Assembly (NCBI GenBank): GCA_019636175.1
Contig: JAHBYC010000006.1
Coordinates: forward strand, 1 to 64,000
Length of the DNA stretch: 64,000 nucleotides
Direction: 5' to 3'
Source: Caulobacter sp.
GTDB taxonomy: Bacteria > Pseudomonadota > Alphaproteobacteria > Caulobacterales > Caulobacteraceae
Part shown: piece after piece, positions 44,131 through 53,414 of the stretch
Layout of the letters: each line of letters starts with the position of its first letter
Numbering within the stretch: the stretch's first letter is position 1
Made by a program: the position numbers and the translations under genes
Notes under the pieces: model-generated
What the model was told of the DNA's origin: nothing
The model's database searches: none
The model's input: only the letters and a program-made list of their open reading frames with translations

Positions 44131-44754
44131 ATGGCAGACGCTTTGACCGCCGAAAACGCCCCCGCCGCCGTCGGCCGCAAGAGCGGCTCGGTGACGCTCG
44201 TGCGTCACGGAGAACCCGCCCAGTCGCGCAAGATCCGGCTCAATGCCGCGGAATACCGCGACTGGTGGGCCGGCTATGAGATCAAGGGCATCAAGCCGGG
44301 ACAGACCCCGCCGGCGGGCCTGAAGGCCGTGGCGCGGGACGCCGACGTGGTGATCGCCTCGATCCGCCCCCGCTCGATCGAGACCGCCAACGCCATCTGC
44401 GGCGACAAGGCCTTCGCCCAGGATCCGATGTTCGTCGAGGCCCCGCTGCCGCCGCCCGGCTGGCCGGACTGGCTGCGCCTGTCGCCCAAGATCTGGGGCT
44501 TCCTGGCCCGGCTCAACTGGGTGCTCACCGACAAGCATGACGAGGTCGAAACCCATCGCCAGGCCGAACGGCGGGCGGCCGAGGCGGCCGAGCGGGTGGC
44601 CGGTCTGGCCGACGAGGGCCAGGATGTGCTGGTCGTCGCCCACGGCTATTTCAACCAGCGGGTCGGCGCCGCGCTCAAGCGTCGCGGCTGGCGCTGTGTC
44701 GAGGATCAGGGGTTCCGCTACTGGTGCGCCAGGAAGTTCGAACGCGCCGACTGA
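44131..44754 (+). CDS. histidine phosphatase family protein
   Basis: A 207-aa protein of the phosphoglycerate mutase-like fold. The catalytic motif is TLVRHGEPAQSRK (about residue 24), the second His lies in VLVVAHGYFNQRVG, and IASIRPRSIETANAI holds the second Arg. It probably dephosphorylates a small molecule or protein. ATG 44131 starts the protein; an upstream frame overlaps the deacetylase and is not conserved in character. Confidence 0.82.
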   Translation: MADALTAENAPAAVGRKSGSVTLVRHGEPAQSRKIRLNAAEYRDWWAGYEIKGIKPGQTPPAGLKAVARDADVVIASIRPRSIETANAICGDKAFAQDPMFVEAPLPPPGWPDWLRLSPKIWGFLARLNWVLTDKHDEVETHRQAERRAAEAAERVAGLADEGQDVLVVAHGYFNQRVGAALKRRGWRCVEDQGFRYWCARKFERAD

Positions 44755-44861
44755 CAGACGCGGAGGCGCGCCGTTCTAGACAAAGCCGTGATCAACCAAG
44801 CTTCGACGTTGCCGCCCCCTCCGGCCATCTCTAGGGTTGGCCCATTCTCTCGGGACACGAA

Positions 44862-45110
44862 ATGACTGAAGCTGCCGATTCCAACATTGACGCCCTCTCG
44901 TTCGAGGACGCCCTCAAGGAACTGGAGAAGATCGTCCAGACCCTGGAATCGGGCCAGGCGCCGCTTGAGGAATCGATTTCGGTCTATGAGCGCGGGGCGC
45001 TGCTCAAGGCGCACTGCGAGAAGAAACTCGAGGCGGCCCGGCTGCGGGTCGAGAAGGTGGTTCTGGCCCAGGGCGCCGCGACCGGCGTCGAGCCGGCCGA
45101 GTTCTCCTGA
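44862..45110 (+). CDS. xseB: exodeoxyribonuclease VII small subunit
   Basis: An 82-aa Xse[56 protein letters not shown]. It forms the small subunit of exonuclease VII, acting on single-stranded DNA ends. The stop overlaps the ispA start by one base (TGATG). The xseB-ispA-dxs order is common in alphaproteobacteria. Confidence 0.95.
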   Translation: MTEAADSNIDALSFEDALKELEKIVQTLESGQAPLEESISVYERGALLKAHCEKKLEAARLRVEKVVLAQGAATGVEPAEFS

Positions 45111-45997
45111 TGCCGGCCAGCCTCGAGCGCCGCATCTCCGAGGCCGCGGACCTGGTGACAGTGGCGCTGGACGCCCTGCTGCCACGCGCGGACGGACCCG
45201 AACAACGGCTGACCGAGGCGATGCGCTATGCCGCCCTTGGGCCGGGCAAGCGGCTGCGGCCCTTCTTCGCGCTGGAAACCGGCAAGATGTTCGATCTGCC
45301 GGAACGGCCGGTGCTTCGCGCCGCCTGCGCCCTGGAGTGCATCCATGCCTACAGCCTGGTGCATGACGATCTGCCCTGCATGGATGATGACGATGTACGG
45401 CGCGGCCGGCCGACGGTGCATATCGAGTATGACGAGGCTACGGCGGTCCTGACCGGCGACGCCCTGCAGACAGCGGCCTTCGAGATCCTGGCCCATCCGG
45501 ACACTCATCCCGACGGCAATGTGCGGGCCGAGCTGGTGCGTCGCCTGGCGATCTCCTCGGGGGCCCAGGGCATGGCCGGCGGCCAGATGATCGATATCCT
45601 GGGGGTTCGTGAGGACCTGGGCGGGGTGGCCCGCATGCAGCGGCTGAAGACCGGCGCCCTGATCGCCTACGCCTTCGAGATTCCCCTGATCATGGCCCAT
45701 GCCCAGGAGGCCGAGCGGCACGCCCTGCTGGGGTTCGCCCAGGATCTGGGCCTGGCCTATCAGATCGTCGATGACGTGCTCGACGCCGAGGGCGATCCGG
45801 AAGCCATGGGCAAGGCCACCGGCGGCAAGGACGCGGCGATGGGCAAGGCCAACTACGTCACCCTGCTCGGCCTGGACGCGGCCAAGGAGCGGGTCGAGCT
45901 GCTGGCCGAACAGACCCGCGCCCATCTGGACGGTTTCGGCGAGCGGGCCGACGTTTTGAGGGCCTCCGTCGACTTCGTCCTTGGACGGCGCAACTGA
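45110..45997 (+). CDS. ispA: farnesyl (polyprenyl) diphosphate synthase
   Basis: A 295-aa trans-prenyltransferase with first Asp-rich motif [20 protein letters not shown] (about residue 84), GGQMIDILG, and second Asp-rich motif [20 protein letters not shown]. It joins IPP to DMAPP/GPP to give farnesyl diphosphate; product length cannot be fixed by eye, and a geranylgeranyl product feeding CrtB is possible. It is coupled to xseB and lies 129 bases before dxs. Confidence 0.93.
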   Translation: MPASLERRISEAADLVTVALDALLPRADGPEQRLTEAMRYAALGPGKRLRPFFALETGKMFDLPERPVLRAACALECIHAYSLVHDDLPCMDDDDVRRGRPTVHIEYDEATAVLTGDALQTAAFEILAHPDTHPDGNVRAELVRRLAISSGAQGMAGGQMIDILGVREDLGGVARMQRLKTGALIAYAFEIPLIMAHAQEAERHALLGFAQDLGLAYQIVDDVLDAEGDPEAMGKATGGKDAAMGKANYVTLLGLDAAKERVELLAEQTRAHLDGFGERADVLRASVDFVLGRRN

Positions 45998-46126
45998 CGC
46001 TGCGCGGGACGTCTGCACCGTAAATCCTTCGCCTTGATCAGCAGTTTGGTTGCAGCAGCCGCGCATCCCGCTAGGTTGAGGCCAATCGGCGGGCCCAATC
46101 CGCCAGAATAATGGACTGCCCCACGC

Positions 46127-48040
46127 ATGCCCCCTGTGACCCCGCTGCTCGATACCGTGGCCTCGCCCGCCGATACCCGTGATTTCGATCTGACCCAGTT
46201 GAAACAGCTGGCGACGGAGGTTCGGGCCGAGACGATCGATGCGGTTTCGGTGACGGGCGGACATCTGGGCGCCGGTCTTGGCGTGGTCGAGCTGACCGTG
46301 GCGCTGCACCATGTCTTCGATACGCCCAGGGACATCCTGATCTGGGACGTCGGCCACCAGGCCTATCCGCACAAGATTCTCACCGGTCGCCGAGACCGCA
46401 TGCGCACCCTGCGCCAGGGCGGCGGCCTGTCGGGCTTCACCAAGCGGGCGGAGAGCGAATACGACGCTTTCGGCGCCGCCCACGCTGCCACCTCCATCTC
46501 CGCGGCGCTGGGCTTCTGCGCCGCGCGCGACGCCAAGGGCGAGGACAACAAGGTCATCGCGGTGATCGGCGACGGCTCGATGAGCGCCGGCATGGCCTAT
46601 GAGGCGATGAACAATGCGGTCGAGACCACCGGCCAGCTGATCGTCATTCTCAACGACAACGACATGTCCATCGCCCCGCCGGTCGGCGGAATGAGCGCCT
46701 ATCTGGCGCGGGTGGTGTCGTCGGGCGGCTATCAGTCGCTGCGCAACCTCGGCAAGTCGATGAGCCGGGTGTTCCCCAAGAGCCTGCAGGAAGCGGCGCG
46801 CAAGGCCGAGGAATACGCCCGCGGCATGGTCACCGGCGGCACCTTCTTCGAGGAGCTGGGCTTTCAGTACGTCGGCCCGATCGACGGCCATGACCTTGAC
46901 GCCCTGGTCCCGGTCCTTGAAAACGTCAAGGAAATCAATCGCCCGGTCCTGCTGCATGTCGTGACGCAGAAGGGCAAGGGCTATGCGCCGGCCGAAAGCG
47001 CTGACGACAAGTACCACGGCGTGGTCAAGTTCAACGTGGTCACCGGCGAACAGGCCAAGGCCGCCGGCGGCCCGCCCAGCTACACCAAGGTCTTCGCCCA
47101 GGCCCTGGTGAAGGAAGCCGAGAAGGACGATCGGATCATGGCGGTGACCGCGGCCATGCCGTCCGGCACCGGTCTCGACCTTTTCCAGAAGGCCTTTCCC
47201 AAGCGCTGCTTCGATGTCGGCATCGCCGAGCAGCACGCCGTCACCTTCGCCGCCGGCCTGGCGGCCGATGGCATGAAGCCGTTCGCGGCCATCTATTCGA
47301 CCTTCCTGCAGCGCGGCTACGATCAGGTGGTCCACGATGTGGCCATCCAGCGTCTGCCCGTGCGGTTCGCCATGGACCGGGCGGGCCTGGTCGGCGCCGA
47401 TGGTCCGACCCACGCCGGCAGCTTCGATATCGGCTTCATGGGCGCCTTGCCGGGCATGGTGCTGATGGCGGCGGCTGATGAGGTCGAACTGGCGCGGATG
47501 GTGGCCACGGCGGCGGCGATCGATGATCGCCCCAGCGCCTTCCGCTACCCGCGCGGCGAAGGCCTCGGTCTGGAGATGCCGACCGTCAACGAACCGCTGG
47601 AGATCGGCAAGGGCCGGGTGGTTCGCGAGGGTACGGCGGTGGCCATCGTCTCCTTCGGCACCCGTCTGTCCGAGAGCCTGAAGGCGGCCGATCTGCTGGC
47701 CGCCCGGGGCCTCTCCGCCACCGTCGTCGACGCCCGCTTCGCCAAGCCTCTGGATATCGACCTGCTGCTGCGCCTGGCGCGCGAGCATGAGGCGCTGATC
47801 ACCGTCGAGGAAGGCGCCATGGGCGGCTTTGGCGGGTTCGTTCTGCAGGCCCTGGCCGAGCACGGGGCGCTGGATCGCGGCCTCAAGGTACGGACCCGGG
47901 CCTTGCCCGACATCTTCCAGGACCAGGACAAGCCTGACCTGATGTACGCCCAGGCCGGTCTCGACGCCGCCGGAATCGCCTCGGGCGCCCTCGGGGCCCT
48001 GGGTCTCGACAATGTCGCGACGGCGGGCCGGCGGGCCTGA
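46127..48040 (+). CDS. dxs: 1-deoxy-D-xylulose-5-phosphate synthase
   Basis: A 637-aa thiamine diphosphate enzyme: [40 protein letters not shown], cofactor motif [18 protein letters not shown], and [20 protein letters not shown]. It makes DXP from pyruvate and glyceraldehyde 3-phosphate, the entry step of the MEP isoprenoid pathway. Its placement after ispA and within 4 kb of crtYIB keeps isoprenoid genes close together. Confidence 0.97.
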   Translation: MPPVTPLLDTVASPADTRDFDLTQLKQLATEVRAETIDAVSVTGGHLGAGLGVVELTVALHHVFDTPRDILIWDVGHQAYPHKILTGRRDRMRTLRQGGGLSGFTKRAESEYDAFGAAHAATSISAALGFCAARDAKGEDNKVIAVIGDGSMSAGMAYEAMNNAVETTGQLIVILNDNDMSIAPPVGGMSAYLARVVSSGGYQSLRNLGKSMSRVFPKSLQEAARKAEEYARGMVTGGTFFEELGFQYVGPIDGHDLDALVPVLENVKEINRPVLLHVVTQKGKGYAPAESADDKYHGVVKFNVVTGEQAKAAGGPPSYTKVFAQALVKEAEKDDRIMAVTAAMPSGTGLDLFQKAFPKRCFDVGIAEQHAVTFAAGLAADGMKPFAAIYSTFLQRGYDQVVHDVAIQRLPVRFAMDRAGLVGADGPTHAGSFDIGFMGALPGMVLMAAADEVELARMVATAAAIDDRPSAFRYPRGEGLGLEMPTVNEPLEIGKGRVVREGTAVAIVSFGTRLSESLKAADLLAARGLSATVVDARFAKPLDIDLLLRLAREHEALITVEEGAMGGFGGFVLQALAEHGALDRGLKVRTRALPDIFQDQDKPDLMYAQAGLDAAGIASGALGALGLDNVATAGRRA

Positions 48041-48047
48041 TCGGATC

Positions 48048-49526
48048 ATGACGGCGCAGGACGCGGAGCGCTGGCATCAGGCTGGCGCGGCCGCCAGCGC
48101 GCGGGGCGACGTCCCGGCGGCCATCAAGGCCTTCGAACAGGCCGCGACCGCCGACCCGTCCAACGCCGGGCGCAGGGCCCGTCTCGCCGTCGAACGGCTC
48201 AGGTTTGGCGATATCCCGGGCGCCCGTCAGGCCGTGGCCGAGGGGCGGGCGATTGGCGGATCGCCGGATGCGAAGACCCTCGACCGGTTTGGATTTGTGC
48301 TCAGCCGGACGGGCGACTTCTCCGAAGCGGTCGCGCTGTTTCGCCAGGCGGCGGCCCTGGCGCCGCGGGATGTGGCGATCCTGAAGAACCTGGGATGGGG
48401 CGAGCAGTATGTCGGCGACCTGGCGGCGGCGGAGGCGGCGCTGCGCCGCGTGCTGACCCTGGCGCCGGAGGACGACAAGGCCTGGTTCAGTCTGTCGGGC
48501 CTGCCGGGCTGGTCTCCGACCCTGGCCGATGCGGCGGCTCTGGACCGGCTGTTGGGCGCGGTCGCCGGCGACGCCGAGCGTAGTCTCGGCGTCGGTCACG
48601 CCCTGGCCCGCGCGCAGGAGGCCCTTGGCGACTATCCGGCCGCCCTAAAGGCGCTCGACCGGGCCAAGGCGCCGCGCCGTCGCCAGCGGGCCTTTGACAT
48701 CGATGCGACCCTGGCGGCCTTCGAGGCGGCGCCGAAAGCCTTCGCCGAGGGGCCGACCGGTCCCGGACACCCCTCGGCGGCGCCGATCTTCGTGGTCGGA
48801 CCGCCCCGCTCGGGCACCACCCTGCTGGACCGAATCCTGTCCAGCCATCCGGCGATCACCTCGGCCGGAGAACTGCGGGCCATGCCCTTGCTGGCCCTGC
48901 GCGCGGCGGGCATCGGCGCCGAGCGGCCGATCACCGCGGATATCCTGATGCGCGGCGCCCGCGCGCCGGCGGCGCCCCTTGGCGCGGCCTATGTCGAGGC
49001 GGCGGCGGCCATGAGCGGCGGCGGCGGGCGATACATCGACAAGCGTCCCTTCAACCTGATCTTCGCCGGCTTCATCGCCCGCGTCCTGCCCAACGCCAGA
49101 ATTCTGCGCATGCGGCGAAATCCGGCCGACACCGTGCTGGGCAACTACCGCCAGTTCTTCGGCTCAGGCTCCCTGTTTCACGACTACAGCTACGACCTGG
49201 TCCATACGGCCCGCTACGTCGCGGGGCTGGAGGCTCTGAGCGAGGCCTGGGAGGCCTTGCTGCCGCCGGATCGCTACAGGGTGATCGACTATGAGGCGCT
49301 GGTCGCCGAGCCCGAGCGGGAAATCCGCCAGGCTCTGGCCTTTCTGGGTCTGGACTGGGATCCCCGGTGTCTGGATTTCCATCGCAATGAGGCGGGCGTC
49401 TCCACCGCCTCCGCCGTCCAGGTGCGTGAGCCGCTGCACGATCGCAACATCGGCCTCTGGCGGCGTTACGGCGAAGGGTTCGGGCCGGCGATGGACATCT
49501 TGAGGGCCGCCAGCCGGCTGGAATGA
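48048..49526 (+). CDS. TPR-containing sulfotransferase family protein
   Basis: A 492-aa protein. Residues about 1-200 are TPR repeats (AAIKAFEQAATADPSNAGRR, AAALAPRDVAILKNLGWGEQ). The C-terminal sulfotransferase domain begins near residue 245 with the PAPS-binding loop FVVGPPRSGTTLLDRILSSH and has the second binding motif ILRMRRNPADTVLGNYRQFF. It would transfer sulfate to an unknown acceptor. It starts 7 bases after dxs, so co-transcription is likely although a pathway link is not evident. Confidence 0.85.
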   Translation: MTAQDAERWHQAGAAASARGDVPAAIKAFEQAATADPSNAGRRARLAVERLRFGDIPGARQAVAEGRAIGGSPDAKTLDRFGFVLSRTGDFSEAVALFRQAAALAPRDVAILKNLGWGEQYVGDLAAAEAALRRVLTLAPEDDKAWFSLSGLPGWSPTLADAAALDRLLGAVAGDAERSLGVGHALARAQEALGDYPAALKALDRAKAPRRRQRAFDIDATLAAFEAAPKAFAEGPTGPGHPSAAPIFVVGPPRSGTTLLDRILSSHPAITSAGELRAMPLLALRAAGIGAERPITADILMRGARAPAAPLGAAYVEAAAAMSGGGGRYIDKRPFNLIFAGFIARVLPNARILRMRRNPADTVLGNYRQFFGSGSLFHDYSYDLVHTARYVAGLEALSEAWEALLPPDRYRVIDYEALVAEPEREIRQALAFLGLDWDPRCLDFHRNEAGVSTASAVQVREPLHDRNIGLWRRYGEGFGPAMDILRAASRLE

Positions 49527-49527
49527 C

Positions 49528-50001
49528 CTAGGCCGTGCAGGCCTTGAAGAACCCGGCCACCTGCGGCCGGTCCGCGGCATTGGCGGCCAGCTTCACCGAT
49601 CGGGAATCCTGCACCAGGGTCAGGTCGCCGGTGCGGGCGAAGCGGGCGAGGGCCTTGTTGGCCGCCCGGGTGCTGGCTTCCAGATAGTGGCCTTCGCCCA
49701 TGCCGCTGGGGCCGCCCGTCGCGGCCAGGGTCGCGCGTTCGCGACCGGAGGCCAGGACGATGGCCGGCGCGGGGGCGGCGGAAACGGTCGATACCGTCAC
49801 CTCGCCCGCGCCGGGCTGGCAGGTCATCATCAGGACGACATTGTCGGAAGCCGGGGCGCCATAGGCCAGCTTGGCCCCTTCCTCAGGGGTCTGCTGCAGC
49901 GACCACGCCATGTCCGACGACAGGGCTTGCTGTCCATGCATGCAGCTCCCCAGCAAAAGGAGGGGGGCGGTCATGCCGAGAATGGCGGTCAGACGGATCA
50001 T
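49528..50001 (-). CDS. lipoprotein of unknown function next to flgH
   Basis: A 157-aa protein with lipobox LLGSC (Cys at residue 20) and a mature domain rich in Ala and Ser (APASDNVVLMMTCQPGAGEV, SAAPAPAIVLASGRERATLA, GHYLEASTRAANKALARFAR). It is the last gene of the minus-strand flagellar run, 115 bases after flgH. Its leader carries an ftr-like site and a perfect hairpin that overlaps the GAAGGGA ribosome binding site. A flagellar or envelope role is suggested by context only. Confidence 0.65.
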   Translation of the reverse strand: MIRLTAILGMTAPLLLLGSCMHGQQALSSDMAWSLQQTPEEGAKLAYGAPASDNVVLMMTCQPGAGEVTVSTVSAAPAPAIVLASGRERATLAATGGPSGMGEGHYLEASTRAANKALARFARTGDLTLVQDSRSVKLAANAADRPQVAGFFKACTA

Positions 50002-50011
50002 GATTTGGCTT

Positions 50012-50039
50012 CCCTTCGCTCACTCAACGCAGCGAAGGG
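50012..50039 (-). promoter_or_regulatory. leader hairpin covering the ribosome binding site of the lipoprotein gene
   Basis: A perfect 9-bp stem (CCCTTCGCT / AGCGAAGGG, 10-base loop) lies 10 bases upstream of the start codon at 50001. In the mRNA sense, AGCGAAGGG is both the 3' arm and the Shine-Dalgarno sequence, so folding would hide it. It could alternatively mark the 3' end of the flgFGAH transcript, although no T-tract follows. Confidence 0.5.
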
Positions 50040-50054
50040 GCATCGGTTCACCAC

Positions 50055-50070
50055 CCGGCAGATTTTGCCG
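50055..50070 (-). promoter_or_regulatory. ftr-like FlbD site between flgH and the lipoprotein gene
   Basis: CCGGCAGATTTTGCCG is identical over 16 bases to the element at 7120-7135 before flagellin 2. It lies 55 bases upstream of the lipoprotein start codon. No correctly spaced GG-N10-GC promoter was found beside it, so the regulated promoter is unclear. Confidence 0.55.
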
Positions 50071-50116
50071 CCGGCGGCACCCCTGCTCCACAGGGTCCGG
50101 AGCAAGGGCCGCCAAC

Positions 50117-50866
50117 TCAGAACGGGCTGAAGGTTTCGACCAGGGCCTGGCCGGCCGGGGTCTTCTGCACCCGGCTCTGGTCGCCGCGTCCGCCATAGGA
50201 GATGCGGGCCTCGGCGATCTGGGTGTGCTTGATCGTGTTGGCGGCGCTGATGTCGGCCGGCCGGACGATGCCGGAGATGGTCAGGCGTCGCACCTCGTTG
50301 TTGGTCCGCACCTCCTGGGTGCCCTGGATGACCAGGTTGCCGTTGGGCAGGACGCCGGTGACCACCGCGGCGATGGTCAGGCTGATCTTCTCGGCCCGGG
50401 CCACCGCGCCGCTGCCGCTGGTGCCGGTCGTGCCGTTGGTCTCGATGGCGTTCGACGGGTCGAAGCCGCCGGGAAACAGCTTGCCCAGGCTGCCCTCAAG
50501 GCCAAAGAAGTGCGGAATGCCCGCCTTCATGCCGCTGGTCCGGCTGGCCGAGGTGGTGTTCTGGGTCTGGGCGCTGTCGTTGATGTCGATGTTGACCGTC
50601 AGGATGTCGCCGATCCGGCCGGCCCGCTGGTCGTTGAAGAAGGCCCGGGCGCCGGTGCGCCACAGACTGTTGGCCGAGGCGGCCCGCGGCTCCTCCTGGC
50701 GGACATCGACCAGGGTCTGGGTCTGGGGAACCAGCTGGGCGGGATAGCCGACGGGCGAGAGCTTGGGACCCATGACCGCGTCGGAGGCGTCGGAAAGGGC
50801 GCCGTTGACGGTGCCGCAGGCGGCCAGGGGCAGGATGGCGATAAGCGAAAGCAAGGTCGAACGCAT
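50117..50866 (-). CDS. flgH: flagellar L-ring protein FlgH
   Basis: A 249-aa outer-membrane lipoprotein (lipobox LAAC). Family motifs: SLWRTGARAFFNDQRAGRIG, DILTVNIDINDSAQTQN, NGNLVIQGTQEVRTNNEVRR and GIVRPADISAANTIKHTQIA. It forms the L-ring bushing around the distal rod. It is the last basal-body gene of the flgF-flgG-flgA-flgH operon, 12 bases after flgA. Confidence 0.96.
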   Translation of the reverse strand: MRSTLLSLIAILPLAACGTVNGALSDASDAVMGPKLSPVGYPAQLVPQTQTLVDVRQEEPRAASANSLWRTGARAFFNDQRAGRIGDILTVNIDINDSAQTQNTTSASRTSGMKAGIPHFFGLEGSLGKLFPGGFDPSNAIETNGTTGTSGSGAVARAEKISLTIAAVVTGVLPNGNLVIQGTQEVRTNNEVRRLTISGIVRPADISAANTIKHTQIAEARISYGGRGDQSRVQKTPAGQALVETFSPF

Positions 50867-50878
50867 GGGGGTGAGCCT

Positions 50879-51646
50879 CTATCGGGCGGCGAACTGGGAG
50901 CCGGCGGCTTTCAGCCGCTGGGCTTCGGGACCGGTCGCGGCGGCGCCGGGACCGGTGGCGACCGCCTCGATGACCTTCTTCGAGGCGGGATTCTGTATAT
51001 TGAGCGTGTCGCCGGTGGCGGCGGTCTTCAGGGCCTTGCCCTGCATGGTCAGGGTGACATAGCCGTCTGACCAGGTGACGGTGACCATCTCGCCGGCCTT
51101 GATCACCACCGGGGCGCTGACGTCGCGGGTCGAGACCAGGGCGCCTTCCCGCAGAGGCCGCTTGGCGGCCAGGCCGATGATCTGGTCGGCGTCGCGGGGC
51201 GCGTCCGACGGGGCGCCGACGGCCTTGGTCCAGACCAGATCCTCAGGCTGCACAATCTCGCCGGCGCTCAGCGACCGGCTGTAGGAAAGCACCTCGACAT
51301 TGCCGCGGGCGACAGCCGGGCTGGCGGTCGGCGCCGCGCCGCCCGTCGATCCGCCGCCGCCGCGAACCATGATCCGGCGAAAGCCCTGGGGATTGTCCCA
51401 CTGCAGACCGGCGCGCCAGGCCATCACCTGCACCGCGCGGGCGTCGAGCACCACGGTCGGGCCGGTGCGGTTGGCCACCAGCACATCCGCAGCCCCGCCA
51501 GCGCCCTCGAACAGGTCGCCCAGGGTCACCCGGCCGTCGCTGTCGTTGACCTCGGCCCTCAGCGTCACGGGCCCGGCGAAGGCCGGCGCGGCGAGAACCA
51601 GGGCGGCGGAGAGGCCGGCGCAGAAGCGGATCACGGCGCGGGCCAT
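50879..51646 (-). CDS. flgA: flagellar P-ring assembly chaperone FlgA
   Basis: A 255-aa periplasmic protein with a signal peptide (residues 1-24). The C-terminal SAF-like region includes LSAGEIVQPEDLVWTKAVGA, AAKRPLREGALVSTRDVSAP, VIKAGEMVTVTWSDGYVTLT and VEAVATGPGAAATGPEAQRL-like spacing typical of FlgA. It assists FlgI polymerisation. Its ATG overlaps the flgG stop by one base. Confidence 0.92.
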   Translation of the reverse strand: MARAVIRFCAGLSAALVLAAPAFAGPVTLRAEVNDSDGRVTLGDLFEGAGGAADVLVANRTGPTVVLDARAVQVMAWRAGLQWDNPQGFRRIMVRGGGGSTGGAAPTASPAVARGNVEVLSYSRSLSAGEIVQPEDLVWTKAVGAPSDAPRDADQIIGLAAKRPLREGALVSTRDVSAPVVIKAGEMVTVTWSDGYVTLTMQGKALKTAATGDTLNIQNPASKKVIEAVATGPGAAATGPEAQRLKAAGSQFAAR

Positions 51647-52434
51647 CAGGCCTTCACCTGGTTGGCGGCCTGCAGCATCTCGTCGGCGGTGGTGATGACC
51701 TTGGAGTTCATCTCATAGGCCCGCTGGGCGACGATCAGGGCAGTGATTTCGCTGACGGCGTCGACGTTCGACGCCTCGGTGTAGCCCTGCAGCAGCTGGC
51801 CAAAGCCGACCGATCCGGGGGCGCCGGTCACCGCCGCGCCCGAGGCGCCGCTCTCCATGAACAGGTTGTCGCCCATGGCCTCAAGGCCGGCCTCGTTGAT
51901 GAAGGTCGCCAGCTCGATCTGCCCGGCGACCTCCGGGGCGGCCGCGCCCTCCTTGGTCACCTGCACCTGACCGGTCTTGGAGACGGTCACGTCGACCGCG
52001 TCCTGCGGAATGGTCACCGCCGGCTGGATCAGATAGCCGTCCTCGGTGACCAGCTGGCCCTGGTCGTTGACCGCCAGATTGCCGGCGCGGGTGTAGGCCG
52101 TCTCGCCGGTCGGCAGCAGCACCTGGAAGTAGCCCCGACCCTGGATGGCCAAGTCGTAGCGATTGTCGGTGCGGGTCATCGAGCCCTGGCTGGTGATCCG
52201 GTAGGTGCTGCCGGCCTTGACGCCGCCGCCGATCTGGATGCCGGTCGGAACCACCGTGCCTTGATCCGAGGACTGGGTCCCGGCCCGCTCCAGCGACTGG
52301 TAGAGCAGGTCCTGGAACTCGGCCCGCTGACGCTTGAAGCCAACGGTGTTCATGTTGGCGATGTTGTTCGAGATGACCTCGACGTTCAGCTGCTGGGCCG
52401 ACATGCCGGTTGCGGCGGTGCGGAGAGCCTGCAT
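51646..52434 (-). CDS. flgG: flagellar distal rod protein FlgG
   Basis: A 262-aa rod protein: MQALRTAATGMSAQQLNVEV, ISNNIANMNTVGFKRQRAEF, RYDLAIQGRGYFQVLLPTGE, GYLIQPAVTIPQDA and the C-terminal SNVDAVSEITALIVAQRAYE with SKVITTADEML. It builds the distal rod and is exported by the flagellar secretion system. GGGAG precedes the ATG. Confidence 0.97.
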   Translation of the reverse strand: MQALRTAATGMSAQQLNVEVISNNIANMNTVGFKRQRAEFQDLLYQSLERAGTQSSDQGTVVPTGIQIGGGVKAGSTYRITSQGSMTRTDNRYDLAIQGRGYFQVLLPTGETAYTRAGNLAVNDQGQLVTEDGYLIQPAVTIPQDAVDVTVSKTGQVQVTKEGAAAPEVAGQIELATFINEAGLEAMGDNLFMESGASGAAVTGAPGSVGFGQLLQGYTEASNVDAVSEITALIVAQRAYEMNSKVITTADEMLQAANQVKA

Positions 52435-52457
52435 CGGTTTCTACTCCCTGTGACTCA

Positions 52458-53192
52458 TCAGGCGACCCGGCCCAGGCGCTCGATGGCGCGACGGGACAGG
52501 TCGGCGGTGTTTTCCATGGCCTTGACCACGCCCTCATAGGCGCGGCTGACCTCGATCATCCGGGTGATCTGCATGATCGGATTGACGTTGGAGCCCTCCA
52601 GCATGCCCTGGCGAACCTGCGAGGCCGTGTCGGCCGTCGGCTGGGCGTTGGAGACGTTCTTGAGCAGGTTGTTCTGGTCCTTGGCCAGGACCGACCGGTC
52701 GTCGAAGACGAAGACGCCGACCTTGGCCACCCGTTCCCCGGCCTGGCTGACCGTGCCGTCCGCGGCGATGGCGACGGGCCCCTTGGCGGGATCAACGACA
52801 ATCTCTCCGCCATCGCCCATGACCGGATCGCCGGCCTGGGTGGTCAGCTTGCCCTCGGATGACAGGGTGAAGTGGCCGTCGCGGGTGTAGCGCTCGCCGG
52901 CCGAGGTGTTGACCTTGAAGAAGCCCTTGCCCTCGATGGCCAGGTCGAAGTCGCCGCCGGTCGTCCGCAACGGACCCTGCGAGAAGTCCCGCGCCACCCC
53001 GTCATCGAGCACGAATTTCACCGGGTTGGGATCGCCGGTCATCGCCGCCGGCGCCTGGGCCTCGGTGCGGACCATCAGGGACTCCACCTTGAAGCCGGTG
53101 GTGTCGCTGTTGGAGATGTTGTTGGCGATGACGTCCATCTCGCGGCGAAGGGTCATCTGGCGCGACAGACTGACGTAGAGCGTGTTGTCCAT
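52458..53192 (-). CDS. flgF: flagellar proximal rod protein FlgF
   Basis: A 244-aa rod protein: YVSLSRQMTLRREMDVIANN, ISNSDTTGFKVESLMV, GDFDLAIEGKGFFKVNTSAG and GMLEGSNVNPIMQITRMIEV. It forms part of the proximal rod. It is the first gene of the flgFGAH operon, with GGGAGG before the ATG and a sigma-54 promoter about 45 bases further upstream. Confidence 0.96.
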   Translation of the reverse strand: MDNTLYVSLSRQMTLRREMDVIANNISNSDTTGFKVESLMVRTEAQAPAAMTGDPNPVKFVLDDGVARDFSQGPLRTTGGDFDLAIEGKGFFKVNTSAGERYTRDGHFTLSSEGKLTTQAGDPVMGDGGEIVVDPAKGPVAIAADGTVSQAGERVAKVGVFVFDDRSVLAKDQNNLLKNVSNAQPTADTASQVRQGMLEGSNVNPIMQITRMIEVSRAYEGVVKAMENTADLSRRAIERLGRVA

Positions 53193-53243
53193 TCGTGACC
53201 TCCCTTAACAACCGCGACGGGGCGTCGCTGCTCGTGGTTAAGC

Positions 53244-53262
53244 CTGCAAACCTTGGGCCAGT
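53244..53262 (-). promoter_or_regulatory. sigma-54 promoter of flgFGAH
   Basis: On the minus strand, CTGGCCCAAGGTTTGCA has GG (53259-53258) and GC (53247-53246) separated by 10 bases. Transcription would begin near 53235, about 43 bases before flgF. The rest of the 53193-53414 divergent region contains several TTAAC/TTAACC half-sites (for example at 53296 and 53357) but no full CtrA box for fliL. Confidence 0.7.
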
Positions 53263-53414
53263 CTGAAAGTCTTGAAAAATCAACGAACAAGAAGGTTAAC
53301 GCGGCCTGGGCGGCGGATTCTGCCGGGCGCCTTTGGGGGTGGGCACAAACCCATCCTTAACCAACTCCCGCCACTAAGGAGTCGGGCGCGCATGCCCGAG
53401 GAGCGCGAGTCACC

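Noticed and set aside
44984..48049. A 1021-codon antisense frame opposite ispA and dxs
   Set aside because: Shadow frame; ispA and dxs on the other strand are unmistakable.
50040..50110. Sigma-54 promoter beside the ftr-like site near flgH
   Set aside because: The best minus-strand candidate, GGTGAACCGATGC, has a 9-base spacer instead of 10 and a poor flanking match.
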